From Sternotherus odoratus (Eukaryota > Chordata > Testudines > Kinosternidae): DNA of 64,000 nucleotides. The notes under the pieces were generated by a model. It worked only from the letters and a program-made list of their open reading frames with translations, did no database searches and was not told where the DNA came from. The stretch spans positions 87,588,390 to 87,652,389 of the forward strand of contig JAVMKO010000003.1 of the NCBI GenBank assembly GCA_032164245.1. The letters run 5' to 3'. Of this stretch, positions 25,061-34,845 are shown one piece after another; positions within the stretch are counted from its first letter, which is position 1, and each line of letters starts with the position of its first letter. The position numbers and the translations under genes are program-made.

Positions 25061-25744
25061 GCAGCTGGTTAGTCACTGACCAGGTTGGGCCCAACTCTCC
25101 TTAAAGGCCATTCCACCTGTGAAAGACTGTGACTGGCTGCACAGGGAATAGCCCAGTGGGGAGATCACTTGTGTCCTCCCATTCCTATGCAAGGACCAGT
25201 CACAGTCTGGATCTAAGGCTGGCAAGCTTCATTAAAGCCAGCTGTAGTGGCCTTTCTATTTTACGAGTATTCAGGTTGTTCAAGGATAACACTTAAATGA
25301 AAACTGAGTATAGTATAGCATTTAAATAACAGCAGTTAAGCTGGAAAAGCCCTTTTATGTTGTTTGTTCCATCTTCCTGCCCCTGCAGGATTTATTACAT
25401 TTTATGGCCTTTTTTAGGTTTATTGATTAAATACTACATATTGGGCCAAATTCATCCCTGCTTTTAACTCCATAGAGTTCAATATAGTTGGACGAGGGAT
25501 CAGTTTGGCCAAGTGTATTTTACAGAATATTGGGAATAATATTTCTTGCCTTCGGATTGGCTGACATCAGTATTTCAAAAGTCTCCCACAGCAAAGAATT
25601 TTTTGAACATCCAAGGTCAATAGTGAAGTCTAGGGCAAGTATAGCTCTTGTCAAACAAACACTGATTGCCTGGAAACTGTGATGTCAAGATTAGACATGG
25701 GTGTGATGGGCCAGAAGCAGCATGGGGCAGTAGACAGGGCACAA

Positions 25745-25930
25745 GATCAACTTTCAGGAAATCTGTTTTTTTTTTTTCCAGGTTCTGCCACTGGCTCACT
25801 TTCTAACCTTAGAACTAACCACTTAACTGTACTGTGCCTCAGTTTCTCTCTCAGTAAAATGGGATAGTACTACTCCCCCTTCACTTTGTAGAGACCTTTG
25901 AGATGTACAGACTGTGATTATTATTGTCAG
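25745..25930 (+). repeat. MIR-like SINE
   Basis: 'ggttctgccactggctcact', then 'tgtgcctcagtttctctctc', 'agtaaaatgggatagtacta' and a tail like 'gattattattg': the MIR order on the plus strand, interrupted by a T-run near 25767. Confidence 0.7.
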
Positions 25931-26030
25931 TGGTGGCATCAAGTGTGTTCTTGACCAGTTATAACTGAAATATGTAAATAAACCAAAGTACTAACAGAAG
26001 CTATTCTCCCATAAACACTTAACTCAATAT

Positions 26031-26324
26031 CGGGGTAGACAACCTATGATACGCATGCCAAAGGCGGCACACGAGCTGATTTTCAGTGGCACGCACACTG
26101 CCTGGGTCCTGGCCACCAGTCTAGGGGGCTCTACATTTTAATTTAATTTTAAATGAAGCTTCTTAAACATTTTAAAAACCTTATTTACTTTACATACAAC
26201 AACAGTTTAGTTATAGAAAGAGACCTTCTAAAAACATTAAAATGTATTACTGGCACGTGAAACCCTAAATTAGAGTGAATAAATGAAGATTCGGCATGCC
26301 AGTTCTGAAAGGTTGCCGACTCTG
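26031..26324. mobile_element. hAT-type non-autonomous element, older copy
   Basis: 294 bp, homologous to the element at 40272-40571 (shared 'ggcggcacac', 'ctggccaccagt' and 'taatttaattttaa'). Ends 'cggggtagacaacc' and 'ggttgccgactctg'. Flanks ctcaatat (26023-26030) and ctctatat (26325-26332) match at 7 of 8 positions, an aged 8-bp duplication. Confidence 0.8.
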
Positions 26325-27248
26325 CTCTATATGCATAAACAATTTCAATTGATTTCAATGAAACTGCTCACATAGCATAATTAAGCACATATTTAAGTGT
26401 TTGCTAAAATGTTCTACCTGTTGTCTTCTGATTCTTAAAGAAGCCTCTATTGTAATAAGAAAAAATAATAATAGACTTCAAAATAATATCACAAGGAAGT
26501 TCATGCCACTATACATTCAACTCTACACCCTCCTCCCCTCTGCTATGAATGGGCATTCTTAATTGGGTCCACAAACCCCAAGCATTAAGGTTACTTATGG
26601 TGAATATTGGCTCTGACTTTGGTATTGTCAATAAATCTTTGCTGACCAAACCCAGTCATTCTTATTTGCATATTTGCCTAAAGTATTTTGGATTCAGCCC
26701 CAAAAGCTTAGTGTTAAATTCTGTTTCTTAATAAGGAGCCTAAGTCATGACAGACTCCACTGTGAATTACTGACTATGAACAATTTCAAACTGACCTATT
26801 TCTGAGTGTCCCATTCCATTGTCAGAATTGCTCATTAGAGCTGGGTGAAAAACTGATTTTTTCTGCTAAAATTTTAATTATGGGAAATGTTCCAGTTTAC
26901 AGTGGAAGATTTCCCCCCCTCTCCCCCAGGCCCCCAATAAAATGTTCTGACCAGGCTCTCAAACTACCAGGGAAGAAAAAAAAATCACAAATTTTTGTTG
27001 AAAAAAATGTTGATGCTTTTATCAAAAATATTTTATAACAAAGTTCTGACCAGTTCTAACTAGGCTATTGAATAGTTATGGAACAAAGGGGCCCGAAATG
27101 ATGATCGCTTTGAGTCCACTGAAACAATCTCAGGACTCAGAAGAAAGCGCACCCACACAACACTCTAATAGCATTCAGGTTTAGACTTAGAATATGACTT
27201 CCCTGTCCTCCTTGTTTCAGTAACATTTTATTTTTCTTCTTTATATAG

Positions 27249-27416
27249 TTGATGGATTAGATAAGGCTTCAATTGCAAATTCTGATGGGCCAACCCCAGG
27301 ATCCCAAACCCCTCCTTTCAAGAGAAAAGGCAAACTCTCTACTATTGGCAAAATCTTTAAACCTTGGAAATGGCGGAAGAAGAAGACCAGTGAGAAATTT
27401 AAAGAAACATCAGCAG
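27249..27416 (+). CDS. PHACTR2: PHACTR2 coding exon: basic N-terminal segment
   Basis: Internal coding exon of phosphatase and actin regulator 2, a protein that binds G-actin through RPEL motifs and protein phosphatase 1 through its C terminus. The exon starts after TATATAG and ends before GTAGGT. Both borders are phase 1: the first two bases complete a Val codon begun in the previous exon, and the last G opens the next Val. It encodes about 55 residues starting VDGLDKASIANSDG, followed by a basic block (KRKGK, then KIFKPWKWRKKK) that resembles a nuclear-localisation or membrane-binding region, then EKFKETSA just before RPEL1. This segment matches the PHACTR2 N terminus I know almost residue for residue, which separates it from PHACTR1, 3 and 4. 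The start Met is not in this exon. Family and paralogue calls are confident; subcellular roles are known from the family, not seen here. Confidence 0.96.
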
Positions 27417-27518
27417 GTAGGTGTATGATCATTTGTTAACTGTAAAAATTGCTTTCATAGATTGCTCAATTTTTAAGGCCAGAAGTGCCCATTAGATGGT
27501 TATGCTTCAAAAGGTACG

Positions 27519-28203
27519 TGTAAGCGGGTCGACACTCATCCCGGCAGCGCCTCCTGCTGGTCGTCTGGGGAATCAGCTCTCCAGCCTCCGGAGCGCCCTC
27601 TGCCGGCCGATGTCCCGCTCCTACTCCGGCCCCGTGTCCCTCCCGGACCCTGGTGCCCTCTAGCTGAGGGTGCTGCACCCCTGCAGAACCCCCTCAAGTC
27701 TTAGGGTCCCCCCTCCCCAGGGAACCCTCCACCCACTATCCCCACTTTGCCTCAGACTTGGCCACTGCCAGTCACCACTTGCCCCCGCTCACTGAGGCAG
27801 ACTGCAGTATCATGGCCTCTCATCACCGGCAAGGGGGGTTGGCCTGCTGCTTCTAATACTAGCCAAGGGCTGCCCCCTATACCCCTGGGTCAGGCCTTCT
27901 GCCAGGCCTTGCAGCCTGAGGCTCTCAGGCTAGAGCTCCCTAGCTCCCAGTGTCTTGCCCCAGTCCAGGTACCTTGCTTAAGGCTCCCCACAGCTAGGCC
28001 TGTCTTCCTCTGGAGACAGAGGAGACTGACTCTCCTAGGCCCCTGCCTCTCAGCCTTTATACAGGCCTGAGTGTTTGGGCGTGGCCACCCAGCTGAGCCT
28101 GCTTCCCAATCAGGCCTGGGAGTTGGCTGGCTCCCAGCCACAACCCCCTCCCTGGGCTGTTTTAAGGCACTTTCCATGGGAGTGGGGCAGCTGCCCCACT
28201 ACA
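27519..28203 (-). mobile_element. Solo LTR of an endogenous retrovirus-like element, antisense
   Basis: 685 bp of GC-rich DNA that on the minus strand starts TGTAGTGGGGCAGC and ends CCCGCTTACA, the TG...CA borders of an LTR. Flanks gtacg (27514-27518) and gtacc (28204-28208) form a 4-5 bp target duplication. A TATA-like 'gtataaagg' lies on the minus strand near 28055-28065. No internal region or second LTR is present, which fits LTR-LTR recombination. It sits 102 bp after the donor of the first visible PHACTR2 exon and is oriented against the gene. The ORFs inside it are chance. Confidence 0.75.
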
Positions 28204-28590
28204 GTACCGAAGTTTATTAGACGCTAAAGAGACGCTGTAAAGAGTTTTAGGCCCAATATTTGACATACTGTAACTGATTCTTATCAGGTGAGGAATAACC
28301 TAATTCAAATTCTCTCATCAGTTCTGTCCCCAAGAACTTTACTAAATAAACAGCAATTTTTTTACCTACCACATTTCATATTCTTTTAATGTAGGAAAAT
28401 ATATGTTTATTGATGAACACAGGGCCATCCCCCAGAGAAATTTGGGATGGACAGGTAAAATATTCTCTCACCAGTCAGTGACACTGTACTCTAGGATTTC
28501 TGCTGTAGCTGCTTCCAGACAGAATGTGTAATATGTGACCACAAGTCATCATCAGCAAAAAGCTGATTTAATACAACCTGTGGGTTAGAA

Positions 28591-29008
28591 CAGTGGTCCC
28601 CAACCCCCGGTCCGCGGACCGGTACCGGTCCGTGGATGAATTGTTACCGGGCCGCGGGCACCTTCCCTTCCGCACTTCCGGATGTGCGCAGTTCACTTCT
28701 GCGCACTTCCGTATCGGCCGCAGCAGGAGCAGCGCCACCGGACACTCAGAAGTTTTCGGCGGCTTTTCGGCGGACATATACGGGTCCGCCGCCACGAGGC
28801 AAAAATTAAAATAGGACCGCATATCGGCTGCTGTATTCCGCGGCTTTTCGGCGGACATGGAAGCCTTCGCCGTGCCGAGGTAAAAACTAAATTGGGGTTG
28901 CGGATCAAAGTAGTAGCAAACACCCCCCCCCCCCCCCCCCCCCCGGGCCGCAAGCATTCACTGGCCGCGGTGACCGGTCCGCGGTATTACAAAGGTTGGG
29001 GAACACTG
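28591..29008. mobile_element. hAT (Charlie-like) non-autonomous element
   Basis: 418 bp with TIRs CAGTGGTCCCCAACCCCCGG and 'ggttggggaacactg'. Flanks ggttagaa (28583-28590) and ggttagag (29009-29016) match at 7 of 8. The interior repeats 'ttcggcggacat' and carries a 22-C run at 28923-28944. No transposase coding sequence; the GC-rich open frames on both strands are not genes. Confidence 0.85.
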
Positions 29009-29025
29009 GGTTAGAGCTCTGCATA

Positions 29026-29820
29026 TCTACCGGTATATATATAAAAGTCAAATGGTGTATGTATGTGCGCTTACTCCTTCCACACCGTTTGAGCTAGAGA
29101 CTTGAAATTTGGTACAGTTATAGGTCTTAGGGTCCTAATCAGGGTAAGAGTTGAAATTTTTTCAAATCTCATCTCTGATGCCCCCCAGGGGTGAAATTCT
29201 TTAAAGCCCATTCACATCAGCTGGGCAGCAGGTTAACACCTGCTGTTCTCTGTGACATAGTTATGATGTAATAATACCCCCCTCCAACAGACCCCGCACT
29301 CGCTCAGCTCTCTCTCCCCTCCCCCCCCAACGGACCCCACACTCGCTCAGCTCTCTTCCCCCCATCCAAGGGGCCCCACACTCACTGAGCTCTCTCCCTC
29401 CCTCAGGAAAGAATCGAAAATTTTTAAAATCTCACCCCCCTCCCTCCCTCCCTCCAACGGCCCCCGCACTAGCTCAGCTCCCTCTTCGCGCCCCCCCCCC
29501 CCACAGACCTTGCATTTGCTCAGCTCTCTCGCCCCTCAGGAAAGAATCGAAATTTTTTAAAATCTCCCCCTTCTCCCCCCACTCCAACGCCCCCCCACCC
29601 GCTCGCTCAGCTCTCTCCCCCCTCCCACCCTCCAACGGACCCCGCACTCACTCAGCTCTCTGCCCCTGCCCCCCCCTTCCAATGGCCCCGGCACTCGCTG
29701 AGCTCTCTCCCCCCTTTCCCCCTTCCAACGGACTCCACACTCGCTCAGCTCTCTTCGAGCAACGCTGGGTCCCCTTCCCCCCCTCCGATGGACCCGAGCA
29801 ATGCCGGGTATTTCTGCTAG
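29026..29820 (+). mobile_element. Non-autonomous Helitron
   Basis: Begins TC (29026) in 'a|tctaccggtatatatat' and ends CTAG (29817-29820), followed by T: the 5' A|TC...CTAG|T 3' signature of Helitrons with insertion between A and T. A hairpin (ACCCG at 29792-29796, CGGGT at 29805-29809, 8-nt loop) lies 7 nt before CTAG, as expected for a 3' terminator. No Rep/helicase. The middle is a C-rich minisatellite (29283-29760). Family context: rolling-circle transposons. Confidence 0.8.
29283..29760. repeat. C-rich minisatellite inside the Helitron
   Basis: About nine degenerate copies of a roughly 45-55 bp unit built on 'ccaacggaccccgcactcg' and 'ctcagctctctcccc'. Two copies carry an extra 'caggaaagaatcgaaa' insert with a T/A tail (near 29405 and 29535). 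Strong strand asymmetry (C on plus). Confidence 0.8.
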
Positions 29821-30064
29821 TAGTTCATAAAATCATAAGTTGGACTCCTTAAAATGTCACAGCCTATTAACATATGGATCATTACAGGCTTTCTTCTTTC
29901 CCTTAAATAATAAATTGTATGTACCTCAGTAGATATTTTTCACAAATTCATACTACAAATACGTCCATAATTAAATTAAATGGATACATCCGTAATTAAA
30001 TACCATTTTGTATTCTATATCAACTTCTTTCCTTCAAACCACTTCTACAAGAATGGAATATCAA

Positions 30065-30145
30065 TTCTCACAACACTCATGCAAGATAGATAAGTATTAT
30101 TATTATTTGCATTTTACAGATGGGGAAAATGAGGCACAGAAGTTA
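30065..30145 (-). repeat. MIR-like SINE fragment
   Basis: 'tattattatttgcattttac' followed by 'agatggggaaaatgaggcac', the reverse complement of the MIR tail. Confidence 0.65.
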
Positions 30146-31306
30146 AAACTAACATTTTCAATAGTGTCTACTTAGTCAGCTTCCTTAGGTTTTGAGGGCC
30201 TAACCTGACATACCTGGGACCCAGTTTTTAAAAGGTGTTTAAGACCCATGATTTCCATTAACTTGGTTCAAGCCCAACCTATCTCAAGATGGATGTCTGT
30301 AAACTCAATTACTCAAAATTAGTGGATATTTGAAATTGTTGGCCTATGCACTTATTTTTCAAAAGCATGTTCATAATTTCACATGTGCCAGTTTACGTAA
30401 AGGAAATACCTAATACTGAGTGCAAATCAGAGCTGTGTCTTGCCTGCCCAGTTGCTGGGCTGTGAATTTGCCTCAAAAGCTTGATCCTGCAAGGTGATAA
30501 GATGCTTGGCAGACATATATCTTAAAAGAAATAAGTTCCTATTTCACTCCACTTATAGCCATGTAGAACAAAGTCTGCCAGATTTTGATGGCATGAACTT
30601 TGTCCCTCGCTGAGCAAAATATATGCACAAAGTTACTCTTGGGTGTAAGTGTTTTCAGGCCCAGGGCCAGAGTTCAAACCACCAAAACATTGCAGGGTCT
30701 GCTCTACACAGCTATAAAAGGAGTCAAGTGGGAACTTATTGTTTGTTTGTTTTTAAGATTGCATGGACATTTGCTCACAATGTATTTTTTCTTACAGTTA
30801 CTAGTACATTCCCTTGAAGGGCCCTGAAATTCTGAAATGCACTTTATTCCTAGGTGTCATGTTTTTTCTAAGTGCCCTCCTTGAATCATAGACATTTCAG
30901 AGAGCTATCATCCTCTGCAACTTTCATATAACGAGGGCAAATCTTCCCTTTATTTCTGAAATGCTTTGATTGTTAGTATGTAATGGGCTATTTTCCTATA
31001 GTTTATTTAAAACAACTTTCAACAAACTCAGTTATTTCAAATAAGAAATACCACTGTACTATGGTAAGGGTACAACTAGGACATGGGGTAACTTAGTTGT
31101 CATGCCAATATAATGAGCAAACCATGTATTACTAGAATTTAGGTTAAAGTTTTGTTTTAAAGTTACACTACAGGTAACATTTCAGATTCAGGTTCTGTTC
31201 CTATGTGTGTGTCAATAATGCCTGATTAACAACTATATTTGTTAGTATTAATGAGATTAGTATGAAGCAGTGACCATTTTAAATACTGAATAACTAATTC
31301 TGATGT

Positions 31307-31383
31307 CAAGAATCAGAGAGGTAGCCGTGTTAGTCTGGAATAGCAGAAGTAACAAAGTCCTGTGGCACCTTAAAGACTAACTA
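31307..31383 (+). mobile_element. Truncated turtle SINE with 12-bp duplication
   Basis: 'aatcagagaggtagccgtgt', 'tagtctggaatagcag' and 'cctgtggcaccttaaagac' form the 5' (tRNA-like, A-box-bearing) end of the SINE. It is flanked by taattctgatgt at 31295-31306 and 31384-31395, so the copy inserted as a 77-bp piece lacking the 3' body. Confidence 0.88.
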
Positions 31384-33599
31384 TAATTCTGATGTGTTCG
31401 TGTAAAGGATAATTGCATCAATTTTCACTTGGCCTAACTTTTCAGTTCCAATTCCTGACCTGTGGCACTTCTGGTTTTAAAAAGCTTTCCTTGTCTGGAT
31501 TTAATCAAACAAATAATACAAAGCAGCTGTTTACCCCAGGATTAGAGCTAAATGTTAAACTGGGTCTAGCCTAAAACCTAATCCTAACAACCACACAGTT
31601 TTAAAATCTAAACAGCCTAACCATTCTTTCCCCAAACTTTACAGATTAAAGAGAGGATATTTTAATGACTGGGTACTACTATTCCTACAAACCTACTTTG
31701 GCCAAAAGTAATTTTGGTTTAACTTCATTTATTTCAGCTGAGTTTTTAGTGGTGAATTTGTCCCTTTGTGGTCAAGTTGAAAGATCTTTTCTCCTTGTCT
31801 GTGTCCAGTTTATGTAGAGATAGATAGTTCCTTTTAGGAACTGCCCTGAGTATATGAGTGCATTGCCAGGCGGGATGTGTCAGGCTGTGAACGTCACTGT
31901 GTTGTGTCGTGACATGATGTTACAATGTGATGACATTTCACTTGCCCAAAGACATTTAAGGACTGAACTAACATGCATTATATATGACAGTCCCTTCAAA
32001 ATTGGTCCTGTTTGCTGATAACTAGGACAGATGGCACCTATTAAAGGCACAGCACCAAGTTTGAGGCACCAGCAGCCATAACACCAGGCTCTGACACAGC
32101 TCAAGAGAGAAAGCCGAGGCTGCTGGGCCAGATCTTGATTCATATTTGATCTGCTATTGACGTAAGAGCTGTTTGTAAGATGGCTACTATTAAAATTGGG
32201 TATCTATGTGTATGCATCATTTTTCTTTAATAAGCAGGAAATAAGAAATCCAAAGATTATTTTTAATGTTGCCTGATCCCTTAAAATGTTAAACCCATGT
32301 CATTGATAGGCCAGCAAACAAAATACCCCAAACCATACATCACATTCAGTAAACACAATGCACAGGGATATAGATGCGCAAATGTTGGGTAATTGGATAT
32401 GAAACCTTTAATTTCTGTGACAGTGATTTGACTCCAGACCAGGAGGGCAGCGACATGTAAAGGCTGTCTTGTAAGGATGACCCCATCAAGGCAGATGCAT
32501 TATATTTGGAAATTATCTTTCTAACTTGTCTTAAAATGGAAATTGTGATTAACATTTCAAAGATCTCAAAAATTGGGAATATTGTGGCTAGGGCCATTGT
32601 GAGACTGAAGGTCTGTCTTGCCCCATATGGAAAAATTCTACAAAATGGCCCAGGAGTAAGATGTATGGAGTACTATAAAACCTAATAGGGTTGTTATTAG
32701 TTTGTATCATTTATGATTTGCATTCCCATAGTTATGGAATAGAACCCCATTGTTTTAGGTGCTATACAAACACAGAACAAAAAGACTGAGATTTATTTTA
32801 AAACATATATAATAAAACAGAGGATGATCTCTCTTAAGTCACTTTTAAATCATTCTTAGAATTCTATAGAAGGACTATAATTCCCTATCATATTATATAT
32901 CATGGTGCAAAAAACACATTGAAAGTGAATCAATTTCTGTTAAATTCTATAACACTTTTGCAGGTTCTACACATTACTTATGATTTTGAATACTCTGCTC
33001 ACACTGGCTGCAGAGGGAAAACATTAGGACAAATAAAGTAATCTATCAGATTATTTTTTTTAACAGCAGAGAGAAGAGGGTTTGAAATAGGTAAGACAAC
33101 ATCTTTTTACAAAGACCACCTCTTTGTCTTCTATTCTAGCAGTGTGTCTTTGTTTGATATAGCAGAGTGTAGCAGAGAGGAAAAGCAGATCACTTTCCTG
33201 GAACATTTTTAAATCATGCAAACTGTTTTCTTCATTTCAGCAGTGATTTCATAGCACAGTTCTTCAGGTCTGAGAGACAAAAACAGTATTATAGATTAGG
33301 TTTAATTTTTTTGCCTCTTCAGGATTTCAATTTTTTTAACATTTTCATCTCCAAATTACAGTATAGAGCTCTATCTTGCAGGCAGAACTTACATACAAGT
33401 TAAGCGATTTTACATTGAAAAAATGGCAGAGACACAATGTGGTTGGCAATGAAGAAGTATAGACCATGGGTATGTGTTAGCAGATAATTACATGGATCTG
33501 AGAATTCTTGTTGGAGAGCTCTGTCAACTGGATCATTGTTTTCATTAAATCCATTTTATAAGACTTTTTATGTCTTCTAACGAGCTATGGAAATTAATG

Positions 33600-33840
33600 A
33601 CATGAACAAAGCAATGCTAATATAAAGATCCCTCTAGCGAGGAATGACAGAAATAGAAAGGAGTTAAGGATCTGGCACCTGCATGGATATAAATCCCTTT
33701 CCCTCAGTGACCAAGTTGGCAGCTGAACTTCTCTATTAAGTTGGCTTTATTGGCCGCAATTAAATTGCAGACCTGACTGGAAAGCACCTCCTAAACTAAG
33801 TTTCCTCCACTCCCAAAAGGACTTTCAGGTGCATAGAATT
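33600..33840. other. Candidate conserved non-coding element (weak)
   Basis: Non-repetitive-looking stretch with 'aagttggctttattggccgc', 'aattaaattgcag' and 'ggatataaatccctttccc'. No known repeat recognised; conservation is only suspected. Confidence 0.15.
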
Positions 33841-34749
33841 TTTCAGAAATGGGTCCAGAGTTTGTTTTTTGTTAAGTTTTATTTCATTATCTTGACTTGG
33901 AATTTGGCTAAGACCTCCAACTACAAGCCCTTACAATATACAATATACAATTCAAGCCAGTATTCAGTATTCAGCCTTTTTTATTTATTTATTTATTTAA
34001 ACTGAATATAATGCTAAAAAATAATGCTAAAAAAAAGTTTTTCTAAAGTTTTGGGTTATACATTTTGCAATAAATATTTTATTGCTTCTCTTATTCATAA
34101 AGTACCAGCAGAGAAAATTATCTGCATATTCTAGGGAATGAAGTTAACACTGTAAACAGCAGACCTCGGAATTTGTGGTATTTGTTATAATATTTAGTAG
34201 ACTGTTGTTGTTGTTTTATTTTTCCTAGTGAGTACATATGTTCTATTTTAATTAAAGACTAAGGGCCTGGTTCTCCACTCTGTGAAAAAAGACTGTGAAA
34301 TTCCATTTACTACTATGCAATTACACCATTGTGATAGAATGGAGGATCAAGTCCTAGATTTTTTTAATGTATTTTTTTGTATTGATTTGTACATAAATGT
34401 GTGTATTTTATTTATTTGTAATGAACATATGCACAAAAATGCATTGTCACCAATGTTCACAATATTTACTGAAGTCCTGGCTCCTGGAGTCATGTTATTA
34501 CCGGAGACTCTCAGCTTTCTCTTTAAAGAAAATTTAAGTTACTAGCCCTCTTGGTTGCAGAGAAAAACTTGAAAATGTGAACCTGAAAGGCTCAAAAAAG
34601 TAAAAAGAACCCCAATTTTTTAAAAAAGTTGTATTTAATACACACTATGATTTTTGGGAGACTTACTCGTGATTTTGAACGTTTGGGTTTTGCAATACTG
34701 CACATGTAGCTTGTGTTAAGTTAGGTTCACAAAGAATGGTGTAAAGAAA

Positions 34750-34845
34750 GTCAGGAATACTTGTAGCACCTTAGAGACTGACTAGTTTATTTCAGCATAA
34801 GCTTTCGTGGGCTATAGCTCACTTCATTGGATGCATAGAATGGAA
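34750..34845 (+). mobile_element. Turtle-type SINE fragment
   Basis: 'cttgtagcaccttagagact', 'gactagtttatttcagcata' and 'agctttcgtgggctatagc' with 'ccacttcattggatgca'-like end. Same family body as 39552-39632 but a different subfamily; head missing. Confidence 0.8.

Noticed and set aside
1..27248. Search for the PHACTR2 first coding exon
   Set aside because: The expected exon encodes only a few residues, and I could not find a convincing ATG-plus-donor in phase 1; not reported.
27747..28177. ORFs of 95-107 codons after the first visible exon
   Set aside because: They lie in the solo LTR; no similarity to a known protein and no PHACTR2 orthologue carries such sequence.
28568..29014. Overlapping ORFs on both strands
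   Set aside because: They fall inside a hAT element with a 22-C run; open frames reflect GC-rich composition.
31307..31383. tRNA gene
   Set aside because: The A-box-like head belongs to a tRNA-derived SINE; no full cloverleaf is present.
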